DNA of 64,000 bases from Fagopyrum homotropicum. Lineage: Eukaryota > Streptophyta > Magnoliopsida > Caryophyllales > Polygonaceae. The notes beneath the pieces are model-generated. The model was not told where the DNA came from. It worked only from the letters and a program-made list of their open reading frames with translations, and searched no databases. Where the stretch lies: NCBI GenBank assembly GCA_033239125.1, contig BSWB01000001.1, forward strand, positions 1,810,501 through 1,874,500, written 5' to 3'. The position numbers and the translations under genes are program-made. Positions 10,089 to 20,452 of the stretch are shown here, in pieces; positions within the stretch are counted from its first letter, which is position 1; each line of letters begins with the position of its first letter.

Positions 10089-13000
10089 ATGGAGGATGCA
10101 GATGGTTTCTGGTATTCTTATTGGCAATTTGCTTGGTTGTTGCCTTATTTCATTGTTCTTCTTGTATTGGGTATCATCAAAGGTTAGTGGCTTCTTGTTT
10201 ATCTGATAATTGTATTAGAAAATCCATTTGTTTTTATTTAGGGTTTGTTTTGTGTTATGCTGTTGATTTATGATTTTGATTGGTGAAATTAAGTTCTTTG
10301 TTTCGAACATTTCCCGGATTCTTTGGTAATTGGTTCGTAATGAATCCGGGAAACCTAACATACAAGTTTATTGGATTAATTTACTCATCAGCAAACTGGA
10401 TTTGGAGTGAAACCTATACTTTATATGTTATGCTCGGTCCGGGTGGCTTATTGGTTTTGTCGGCCTCAAGAAAGTCCATTCGATTGGGTCGGAGCCTCAC
10501 TATCAAGATAACAAAGAAGACTAATGATTTGTCATTCAGCAAAACTAAACTAATACAATAGATCAATCGTCTTCCATATGATGCATGATAGGTAATGTAG
10601 TAAACTCTCATTGCAGGCATCATTTGTTGCCCGATAGCATGTGTAATCATCACGCTCGGAAACGTAACAGTAATCTTAGGTCTTTGGCCACTGCATTTTT
10701 ACTGGACATACTACTGTGTACTGAGGTATACTCCTAGTAAATCAGTTTTTTGTACTGCAATGCTCATGTTAACTTTGCTGGTGTTCAATATCACAAGTGA
10801 TTATTTTCTCATTGTCTTGGTTTTCTGCTTTTGACAGTGCAAAGTCCTTAGGCCCAATCTTGAAGCTTGTAGCTTGTCCTTGTATACTTATTGTCTTACT
10901 GTTTTGGCTAGTTGGCGCTATTGTCACGAGTGTTATAGGAGGCGCTATCTATGGCTTTCTTTCTCCTCTTTTCGCCACTTTTGATGCTGCTGAAGAAGGA
11001 AAGAAAAATGAAATCTTTCATTGCTTCTATGTAAGTGATTAGTTACATTGGCTTCATCTGAAATCTTTCTTGATTTATGATTAGTAAGCATTCGTGTCTA
11101 ACTCGTAGGATGGAACTTGGAGCACAATTCAAGGATGTTGTAATTTTGTTAGAGATGTCAAAGATGTTTGCTACAATTCATACTTGTCATTTATGGATGA
11201 TCTCCGGATAAAATGGTCAAGTGAAGATAGAAAACGTGAGATCAGGTACCTAGTTTTTCTACTGGGGTAGTAGGAAGAGTAGTCCACTGAACTTATATAC
11301 TGGTCTTGATTTACTCTTTTTGACGTGAATTTACAGGGTGCTTCGTCTTCTTGTTGCATGTATAGCTACTCTCCTCGGTCTTCTAATTGACGTGCCTGTG
11401 ATCTCAGTTGTTGCAATATGTAAAAGCCCTTATATGCTTTTGAAGGGATTGAAGCGTCTTCTTCATGACCTTATTGGCCGCGAAGGACCTTTCATGGAAC
11501 CAATTTGTATACCATTTGCAGGCCTTGCTATACTTCTATGGCCTTTGGCTGTAGTTACTGCACTCTTGTGTTCAATCATTGCGAGTTTCTTCTTCGGTGC
11601 TTATGCAGGAGTTGTTGCTTACACGGTGAGCTTCTTGCAACCTAATTCGTCTATTTGCTGTTTTCTTCCCCTTGCATCCTGTCATTCTAACACTCTAGAC
11701 GTAATAGTTTACTGTATAAGCCTGGTGAACTACTCCTCTTATTATCGATTGTTTTAAGGATGAAATCACATTGAATTTATGTACTCTGCTTGGATCGAAC
11801 ACGCATAAAACATAAACTAAACGTAAAAAAAAGTGGCCAAATTAGCTACGTAAGTCTTTTTGAGATTTCTCTCTAGTAACTAGGCCCTATAAATATGTTT
11901 AAATGTATCCCTAATCAAACCCATTACGAAGTCTACAAAAACCTATGGAAATATAAAAGGGTCTATTTGGCCAAATTCTTTCAAAAAAAAGTCTACAAAA
12001 AGGCTAAAAATGACAGATACGAAACTGGAGGGAGTATTGTTTATACAGCAAAGCTTAATTTTTTTCTTATACAACATTTTGTGATCATTCTTGCTCGTTA
12101 AGTGTTGGTAGGAGTCATCACTGCTGATGGGGCTTAATTACATCACTGCATCCTTGCATATTTTCGACGAATACAGCAATGATATGCTTGACATGCCAGA
12201 AGGGTCTTGTTTTCCCAGGTTTGTTTACTATTCATATGTTTGCTCACTATCCTTTTCTTTTTTTGCATACAAACTCGAGAGTAATCTGATTTTTTTCCAA
12301 ACTAGCAGGCCATTTTACGGAAAATTGGATTGGAAAACGCAAAATCAACCACAAGAGCCGTCTTTGTCAAGGGCGAATTCCTACCAGAATGCACCTGTAC
12401 AATCATCTTCAGTTAGCAATGTTATAAATGAATTCGAGCCTCTGGAGGTATGCTCTATTTAATATAAGACTTGAGATTCAATTTCCAGAAGTGGAGATGA
12501 ATAGTAAAGAATATTGAGCAAACATCAGCCATCTAGACTCAAAATGCAGAATTTTAGTGTTTCATTGATGGTTTAAGATTTGAAATCCGAAAATTAAGAC
12601 TCATTTAGATTCGTTTAATGAAGGGTTTGTTGGGATGCATAATACTTGCTTGATATGATCTGTAATGAATTGCATAAATAATGTAGTTTTGAGACTTTTG
12701 ACATATATGTAGGCACTCGAAAACTTCTTTAAGGAGTTCCAATGCGTTGGAGAAAGCCTTGTATCCGAAGGAATGATTACGTTAAAAGACATTGAAGACG
12801 CTCAATCCAGCCAAGGCGGTAATGATATCATAAACATTGGATTACCAGCCTATTGCATTTTACGGATTCTTACACGCTCAGCAAAAGCTAACTCTTCAGG
12901 CTTATTACTAAGTAAGCTTGTTTGCTTGCTCTTAATGTTTTTCCGCGGTTTTCCCTTTGGAAATATGCATCTATCAGCTGAACTTAAGAATTATAGATGT

Positions 13001-13692
13001 CTTTGTTTCACTTTTATGCAGGTGATGATCTTACAGAAATAACTACAACAAACCAGCCAAAAGATACATTCTTTGATTGGTTTTTGAGTCCACTTTTGAT
13101 CCTCAGAGACCAAATTACCGCGATAAATCTTTCAGAGGCCGAGGAGGATTACCTCAGCAAACTACTTTTGTCGAATGGGAATTCTGATAGATTCAAGGAT
13201 ATGTATACTGGCGTTCCCCCTGAATCCGAACTCAAATGTGCTGAACTTGAAGCTTTGTCTCGAAGGTAATAACTGAGTAAACTTTATGAGATTTGCTGAA
13301 CTCTTAAGTATATGAAAGAATTTGTCCAAGAAACTTATGATTTCTTAAACCGAATTCTAAGTACAAACAATTTTTCTCTGTGTTGTAAGTAACAACGTGA
13401 TCATATCAGGATTAACGACTTTTACTAACTCTACCATTGTTTCATCGTGTTCAAAAGGCTGTGTGGGATCACAAAGTCCATATCAAGATACCCAGCCTAC
13501 AGAAGGCGATACGAGAGTCTCAAGAAAACAATATTGGACGAGCTGTCTAAAAAGGATGGTATGAAAAAGCCGCCCTCAGGGTCATCAAATAGCTTGGTAC
13601 GGGTGCTGAGTAAGCGAAAGATAGCTAACTATGATTTTTCCGAAAGAGAATCAAGTGGGCAACAAACTGAAAGGGATACTGAGTTACAATGA
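10089..13692 (+). CDS. At3g27390-type multi-pass membrane protein, 10 exons
   Basis: Exons: 10,089-10,182; 10,617-10,725; 10,838-11,030; 11,109-11,245; 11,337-11,625; 12,112-12,218; 12,309-12,447; 12,713-12,911; 13,022-13,265; 13,458-13,692. All are bounded by GT-AG and stay in frame, giving 581 residues, very near the family's usual length (about 588 in Arabidopsis). The N-terminal half has several hydrophobic segments (LLPYFIVLLVLGIIKGIICC, LGLWPLHFYWTYYCVL, ILIVLLFWLVGAIVTSVIGG, GLAILLWPLAVVTALL). Family blocks are clear: GFLSPLFATFDAAEEGK, DEYSNDMLDMPEGSCFPR and SISRYPAYRRR. The C-terminal half is hydrophilic and basic. The biochemical role of this plant family is unknown to me. A partial duplicate of exon 1 sits upstream, and intron 5 holds a repeat (11,815-12,060). 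Confidence 0.88.
11815..12060 (+). repeat. Interspersed non-coding repeat in intron 5 (also near 59.7 kb)
   Basis: The core GTAAGTCTTTTTGAGATTT, followed by CTAGTAACTAGG and CCTAATCAAACCC, recurs at about 59,700-59,800 in nearly the same order. A shorter version lies at 59,370-59,410. No coding potential or clear terminal repeats were found, so the class is unknown. Confidence 0.45.
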
Positions 13693-15382
13693 CAGATTTG
13701 TATTCTAGATGCTCTTTGTTGTACACAGTACCTAACAACTGTAACACATCTTTGGTTTTAACCTGAATGAGTCCCTAGCTAGTTTAGTGTATTATGTATA
13801 TGATGATTACTCTTACTTTCAGGCATGTGAAAAATTTGTACATCAGAAAGTATAAATCCAAAACTTTGATGATTCATTAACTTAGGGTTTGTTTGATAGA
13901 CTATTTATTAAAACATTTCAATGCAACTGTGTTTATAAACTAAAAATAAGCAGTTTATATATGCAAAGCTGTATTTTGTGCTTCTGTGTACTTTGATCTC
14001 AGATTTTATGTATGTGGACGTTTTGATTTCAAATTCCAAATGTACTTATGTTGAAATCATCCTAACTATATCCTGCAAGAGCTGAATACAGTAGATTGAT
14101 GCCTTTATGATGAACAAAAATATGCTACATCGATTACACAAGCTTTGGAGATGAGTATAATGGCCTGTTTGGCAGTCAGTTATATATATATTTTCACGAT
14201 TGAAAATTCTGTAGTTAAGGCTTGTTTGGTACCACCATGAGTTTTTAGTTTTGAAGAAAATTTATTTTCTTATTAACGAAATGAGCTAAGTTCCTGTGAT
14301 AGACTGCTGGCTAGGACTAAGCATATAGTCCAGACCGGAAAAATACGGTCCAGACCATAAACATGTCCAGCCATCCCATACAGACCCGTGGACCGGACCG
14401 TTCAACATCAATATTCGTATTCAGAACGTTTGTTTATGGACCATTTTGCTGTTCACAATCCCGGGAAGAAAGTTTGACTTTTGAAAAACCAGCAAACTGA
14501 ATCCTAATGAGAAATCAGCAAACTCGGACAACAAGATCAAAGTTTGACTCAGTCACTCAGACAGCAGGATCAAAATTCACTAATTGTGATTAAAAACTCA
14601 GACAGCAACATCAAAAGGCATATATTCAGATGAAGTTTGTCTCAGACAGCAAGATCTTGCAGAAATGTCATCAAACTCAGACAGCACACTCACTCTGCTA
14701 TTAAAAAAACAGAATAGCTACAGAAAAGAATATAATATACTTACAGAAGAATAAAGACAGCTGAAATTCTCAAAACAGGATTAATATCATCATTCTCAAA
14801 AACGGAAAAGAATATAATATATCTCATAAGAGGGTTGAGATTTGCACCGTGTGCGTGCTTATATATACATGGCACTAGCAGAGCCCGAGAGCCTGAGACT
14901 TTCATCAAGAGGGTTAAAAATTCACTAAATTCTTTTCCGCTCGTCAATATATACTTAAAATCTAAACTCTGAGGCCTAAAGGGGGGGAACCCCGATATTG
15001 ATCAACATTTCACAGCCAAATAGACAAAGAACATACACCATCAGCAAACCATAGATATGACAGACACGAATATGAGCAACCAGAAATATCATTCCTGGGT
15101 CACTATGGTTCGCATGCTTCGGCTGATTTTACAAGTCTGATACTGTGTTCTTTTCATCACACTCAAGTTTGATAAACTAGGAAGAAAACAAACAAAATAC
15201 ACGAGCAATTTACTTGCACAATAAAATAATCTGCAAATTCACACCAAGCATTACAGTCTAGATTCTCGATTCATGGCTTGAGTATATGCACATGAACGGA
15301 AAAGGTTGAAAATGTTTCTGCATGTAACAACGCAAGAAAGAAAACATATGATAGATAGTAGAGTAATAGAAAGAAGCAACCC
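13693..15382. other. Intergenic spacer with short repeats
   Basis: No gene was found here. The 3' flank of the membrane-protein gene comes first. At 14,331-14,402 is a short GC-rich tract with CCAGACCGG and GGTCCAGACC words, and the 17-base word CGGTCCAGACCATAAAC recurs at 17,153, behind the next gene. At about 14,520-14,690 the motif ACTCAGACAGCA or close variants recurs about five times. Both are probably degraded mobile DNA. Confidence 0.4.
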
Positions 15383-16848
15383 TCACTGCATTCCGAAAAT
15401 TTCTTCAGGAGGATCATACACATGGCTTTCTGGGAATATCTCCTCAAAATCTTTTTTAACTTTGTTTCTTAAAAGTGGATTTGGCAAAAGTCCCTTCAAT
15501 AATATTCTAAATGGCAACTCCTCGGGTGGTTCTGGAGACTTCAACATATCTTCGTATATATTCATAGCATCTGCAGGAGAACCTTGCCTCAAGAAGCCTC
15601 TAATGACTTCAGTATATGTTTGAGAATCCGGAAACAGCTCGTCTTTTCTCATGTCTTCCCACAATTGCATCACCTCATCCATTTTTTTACATCTTGCTAA
15701 TGCAATGATCAAATCTTTGTATAAGAAAACATCAGGCTCATACCAGTCCTCTTTCTGGATAACCCTGAACATCTAAAAGTGCAACAAAAAAATTCCATGA
15801 GTTCAAAGCTGGTTACAACAGTAAAGCCATTTCATAGATGTGTAAAATGATTCTCTTCAAGTTTCATCTCCTGGTCACGTCACTAAATCCATTCCTTACA
15901 AGGACAAGCGGTCGAGAACTCAAGCTGCAATACAATTAGTGGGAATGATACCACAATTCCTCCTCCTCCCAACAGAAAAACTAACTTCACTGCCTGGAAC
16001 ATGTCTTTCCTCACCGTAACTATGATCAGTAATTCAATATGTTTCAAGACTGTAAAGGTAAGTAAGTTGCAGAAATCATCTCTATGCTTGACAGCTGAAT
16101 GCATCAAAACAATTAACCAAGTGTACAGAAATAAATGGAGGATTCGACCATCAAAGCTGAAGCCATTTCGGCAGAAGGTCAGAAACTAACTTAAGGAAAT
16201 GTATCTACATTTCCAAAATCAATTAGAGACTTTAGAAGTGCTATTAGCAGAAATGATAAAATGGTATGAGCAAGTTTACATATGAAAACTCAGCCATCAC
16301 ATAATTAAAGCTCACATCATCCTACACATTCTATATATAATATCATAAAATGATTAAGATCTCCAATCTCTTCTGCATTCCAGGAAATCTAAGTAAGAAT
16401 TCAAACAGATTTCGAACTTGAAATAGGAAGAAATTTGAAGAACCTTGAGCGCCAAAGCAACCTCCTCCTGCCTCTGAAGCTCGGTGAGAACAGCAATCTT
16501 ATCCAACTTCAAAAGCCTCATAACGTGAATTTTCACGAATTTAACAAGCTTCTCATCGTCATCTTTAAATCTCTTCAACCCTAGAATTACATAAAGTGCC
16601 TCTTTTCCAATCAGCTTCTTCCCCCTCCACAACGAACCCCTCGGTCTCCCGTCGTGGTAAAGTCTCCATCTCGAACCACACCAACCGCTCAAGCCATATT
16701 CAGAATCGACTTGCGGTGCACCAATGGCACTCGTATTCAACGCTAGAGTTCCTGAAGCGTCTGTTGCTGCTAGGGGCTTAGTTAAGTTTTGAATAACAAT
16801 GGAAGCACAATTTGGGAACTTGGTTCTAGAAATTGCTCGAGCAAACAT
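15383..16848 (-). CDS. THA8L: THA8-like small PPR protein, chloroplast
   Basis: Two exons: 16,444-16,848 (ATG at 16,848) and 15,383-15,772. The intron is 671 bases with GT-AG ends, and the product is 264 residues. The N-terminus is a probable transit peptide. It continues with the diagnostic blocks GRPRGSLWRGKKLIGKEALY, LQRQEEVALALK, MFRVIQKEDWYEPDVFLYKD, PDSQTYTEVIRGFLRQGSP and VYDPPEEIFGMQ. These match, as I recall them, Arabidopsis THYLAKOID ASSEMBLY 8-like (At3g46870). THA8-type proteins are short PPR proteins of only about four or five motifs that bind chloroplast RNA and are linked to group II intron splicing. There is no tail beyond the PPR array. Function in this species is inferred from the family. 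Confidence 0.9.
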
Positions 16849-17460
16849 CCGAGATTTTCACTGATACAAATCATACAGATATTCAGAAAAGTATACATAT
16901 ACAGAAGCACATCAGCAATTCAAACCCATTACTTTGCTTAGTTAATCAAACTGAACCTACCTGAGCCCTATACGAATATCGATTAGGGTCAAAATCGATA
17001 TGAAGGCTCTGCCGTCGTCGAGTCTGAGAGTGTCAGAGTGAGACAGAATCGCGATATACCGATATTAGGTTTCACTTACGGGCATTTCCGGTCTGGACCG
17101 GACCGTGGCCCGTATGAACCGAATTGGCCGGACCGTAAGTTGGACCGGAGACGGTCCAGACCATAAACCATTGACAGTATTAAGAGCACAAAAAATCAGC
17201 AAGTGTAAGGCTGCTTGTATTTTCTGTTCTAGTATGAAATACAGTGGCTTTTTACATCTCTTTGACAATCATATACAACAACAAAACATAATTTTCCGAG
17301 GTTGATTTACAAAGAAGTAGCATGAACAGACGAGCAAAAAGGAGGAGCAGTTACAACAAAGATGAACCACCTCAACACCCTCAAAAATGAAGAACTTGAA
17401 GAACACAGCAAGCCCTCGCCTTTGTGGGGGCCCGATGGCTGACTTTCTTCTCGGAAACAT

Positions 17461-18642
17461 CTACCGCTCTTGAGGTGGTACTCCTCCATAGAAACAGCAC
17501 AGCAACTTTTTCTGCAAGATAAAGTTTACAAATTTCGGAAGTCGTTATGCATGAATGAGACTTGTATGCAGTTGTAATATTGTTGTGATTTAGGGTTTAA
17601 TTTGGTACCGGTTTCTTGTCTTTCTTGTCATTACTGGCATTATCAGCGGCGGAATGGTTGTCTGCGGGTTGCCCGGAGCTACTAGTCGATGAGCCGCTAA
17701 TTTTCTTCTGATCTCTTGCCTTGTTGAAGATGACTGTGAAACCTTCACCTGCTGCTGGATTGTTCACGTCCCATTCTCCGAATTTCGGCAATGGCCGAGC
17801 GTTTCCTGCTGTCTGCTGCAAGTTTTTTCGAGATCAATGCTATGTTTTATAAGCTCGTGCAAGCACATAAACTAATAATTCACGTGCATACTTATCCAAC
17901 ATTTAAGTCCAGTGAGTTTCATCAATATAATAGGTTATGGATGAGTAGAGGTGTGTAACCGGTCCGATCTGGGTCCGGATCAGAGAACCGGAATTTGGGT
18001 TGGACCTAGATCCAGCTAATGTCTAACTTTCGGTCCGACCGAGATCACCTGTATTTTCCGGTCTTGAACCGAAACCGAACCAGGAGTAGAAATTACCTCA
18101 CATCCATACCATAGACCCGGCCGTAACAATCTGATCCGATTTTCCGGTCTGATCTGATTCAGCACGACCCTATGGATGGGGACAATTTCATTTTCACAAC
18201 CATGGGGTGACTTTGGAAGTGCAATTGGATCAATTCAAATCACGGGTATCCGACTTGTTTTCAACTCGGATACCCTACTTCTATATGTAAATTTAGTATT
18301 GCATACCAACCAAGTTGGATACTTGTTAATCAAATTAGTCGAATATAATCGATTCGGTTATTTTATAAAAGTCCGACCTGTATTCAATGATCCTGTAAAA
18401 ACTCGAATTGAACTTGAATCGATAATCAACATATTATTTCAATTTGGATTTCCCGGATTCGATCATCGAGTTGTGAAATCGGATACTTTTGCTCACTCCG
18501 AGTGTATCCAATGATAGAACAAAACAGAATCAATCATAACATTATAGTTTGTTTGTTTTTGCAAATTCAAATGCAATGAGGGTAGAAGATCATGCAAGAG
18601 AACATGATCATTACAATCAAGAATGGATCTTACCGGTGGCAT
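17461..18642 (-). CDS. Small NOI-domain (RIN4-like) protein, three exons
   Basis: Exons on the minus strand: 18,634-18,642 (MPP only), 17,609-17,815 and 17,461-17,511, giving 88 residues. The middle exon encodes the NOI core LPKFGEWDVNN...GFTVIFNKARDQKK. The last exon encodes KKLLCCFYGGVPPQER; a cysteine pair near the C-terminus is typical of NOI/RIN4 proteins, where it is acylated to anchor the protein at the plasma membrane. RIN4 relatives are targets of pathogen effectors and are guarded by NLR receptors; this short single-NOI form belongs to the less studied NOI group. The exon 2 acceptor is a tandem CAGCAG, so forms with and without one Gln are possible. Intron 1 carries a hAT-type MITE. 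Confidence 0.75.
17944..18170. mobile_element. hAT-type MITE with 8-bp target duplication
   Basis: The element is flanked by the identical octamer TATGGATG at 17,936-17,943 and 18,171-18,178. It begins AGTAGAGGTGTGTAACCGG and ends CAGCACGACCC, so the ends are only weakly inverted. The interior is rich in CCGGTC/GACCGG words, typical of short hAT derivatives. It lies in intron 1 of the NOI gene. Confidence 0.6.
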
Positions 18643-18844
18643 ATCGACAATCGCAGGCGAACGCTCGATTAATGATCCAAACGAAGAAGAATTCACCGAT
18701 ATCAGAATCAACCCTACAAGATTGGATGAGGGCTTGAGGGGTTAAAGAAGACAGAATGATGAAGATGGAGAAAATAATTAGAGCTAGAGCGAATTTTGAG
18801 GAAATCAATGGAGGTAAATTAATAGGCGGGAAGGATCAAAGTGT

Positions 18845-18853
18845 TATTTATAG
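18845..18853 (-). promoter_or_regulatory. TATA box of the NOI gene
   Basis: The minus strand reads CTATAAATA, about 200 bases upstream of the ATG at 18,642. It is the best TATA match in the region. No other gene was seen between here and SDH2 at 20,453. Confidence 0.5.
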
Positions 18854-19924
18854 CATTTTGATTGTGTTATCGGTTACATAATCGTGTATGTTGCAAGAAC
18901 CTCAAATTTGAATTTGTGTCTTTATTGGCAATTTGAATTTACTATAGTCAATTTTTAAAATATTCATTATTATCACGGAACAAACCGAGGACCCGTTTGA
19001 TAAGATCATCGGGTATTAAAACTCGATTTCGGAATCACTCAAACTAATTCCAATGTGATTATTTGAAATTAATATCTTATTATTTTATAAAATTAATGTA
19101 CTTTAAATTTTAAATTTATATTATTGACCAATGACCATACACCATATTTCGAATTTAAATTATGTTATTTCTCATTATATTTCGTTCCTAATTTCAATTC
19201 TATTTTCTCATGCATACTTAACGAGTCCTAAATTTTAACATTTAAAATAATCAACAAGTTTAACCGCCTGTTTTCTCGTGAAAATAATTATGTAACGGTG
19301 TTGACTAATCAACGATAACATTTTAACACCTGCTTTGGCATATCATAATTATAAGGACGACAAATTAAGTTGATAATTTAAATAATTAAAAAAATCATAT
19401 TAACCGACACAAATTCACCCCTTATTTAATCATATTAACCGACATAAATTCACCCCTTATTTATTCTAGTAGAAAAATATCAAGGCTTCTTTAAGAAGAT
19501 TGAAATTCTCAGTCTCGTCATATTTAGCATGAAGCTAACGCTTCGAAGACGGATTTTTCGTTAGTATTGAGTAAATTTTAAAATTTCAAAACCTTGTGCT
19601 TTATGGACAGGGTAGATTATTTACTAGATTATATTTTTCTGTTAGTTTTTTGTGTAAATTTTTTTATGTAGTTACGAGAAGCTAAGAATATAGCTTTTTA
19701 TTAGATTATCAAAATTAATTACTACTTTATTCTCTCAAAACATTTTTAATTATTTGTACATTTATGTCTTTATTATTATTTTTGTTCGAGCCTTCGAACT
19801 TCTACTTCTTCTGATTCAATAAATATTAACCCAAAAATCTACCTATTACAAACACCAACAAGATTTTTCGTTCAATTTTCATGTTTGACCTGCACAAAAA
19901 ATCTTAACAAGCCGTAAGAACTTA

Positions 19925-20093
19925 GTGCCCTTTTGGTTGGAGCGGTGGAATGAAAACGGAATAGAATCGGTTAAGGGTAAGGAAAGAAAATGGAAATAAA
20001 TTTCATGTGTTAAAATATCTCTAAACGTAGTTTTTGTTTGATTTGGAATCATTCTTTAACCGGGAATGATTCCTAGTAATTCCAAACGAGGCC
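19925..20093. mobile_element. Short Tourist-like MITE
   Basis: Bounded by TTA on both sides (19,922-19,924 and 20,094-20,096). The ends are loosely inverted: GTGCCCTTTTGGTTGG on the left and, reversed, GGCCTCGTTTGGAATT on the right. It is 169 bp and non-coding, and lies directly upstream of the SDH2 site II cluster. Confidence 0.45.
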
Positions 20094-20111
20094 TTAATGG
20101 TAATTTTCTAA

Positions 20112-20157
20112 TGGGCCGAAAGCCCACTACATGTGGAACAAAATGGGCCACGGCCCA
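20112..20157 (+). promoter_or_regulatory. Site II element cluster of the SDH2 promoter
   Basis: TGGGCC at 20,112 and 20,144, AGCCCA at 20,121 and GGCCCA at 20,152: four TGGGCY-type boxes in 46 bases, about 300 bases before the SDH2 start. Site II boxes are known to drive coordinated expression of plant nuclear genes for mitochondrial respiratory proteins, which fits this gene. Confidence 0.6.
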
Positions 20158-20452
20158 GATTACTAGAACTAAGGCTCCACGAGCCAACCACGAACCCCTC
20201 TAATCACTCCCGGCCAAAATCATTCCACATCACCATGAAATGAACGGCTCAGATAACTCCCGTTCCTACACTGATGTCAATTTACTAAACTACCCACCAT
20301 CACATGAACGCTCAGATGTATAATTACGAAGCCTAATTTCGTCAATTCAAAATCTCCACACTCCCAGCAAAACCCCTGACCTTTTTACATCTTCGTCCAT
20401 CTCCAATTTTCTCTCTCAATCTACCCTTCTCTCTCCTGAAAGCTTCTCAACA

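Noticed and set aside
14331..17169. One large element bounded by the shared word CGGTCCAGACCATAAAC
   Set aside because: The two copies are in the same orientation and enclose an ordinary THA8-like gene. Two separate small repeats are more likely.
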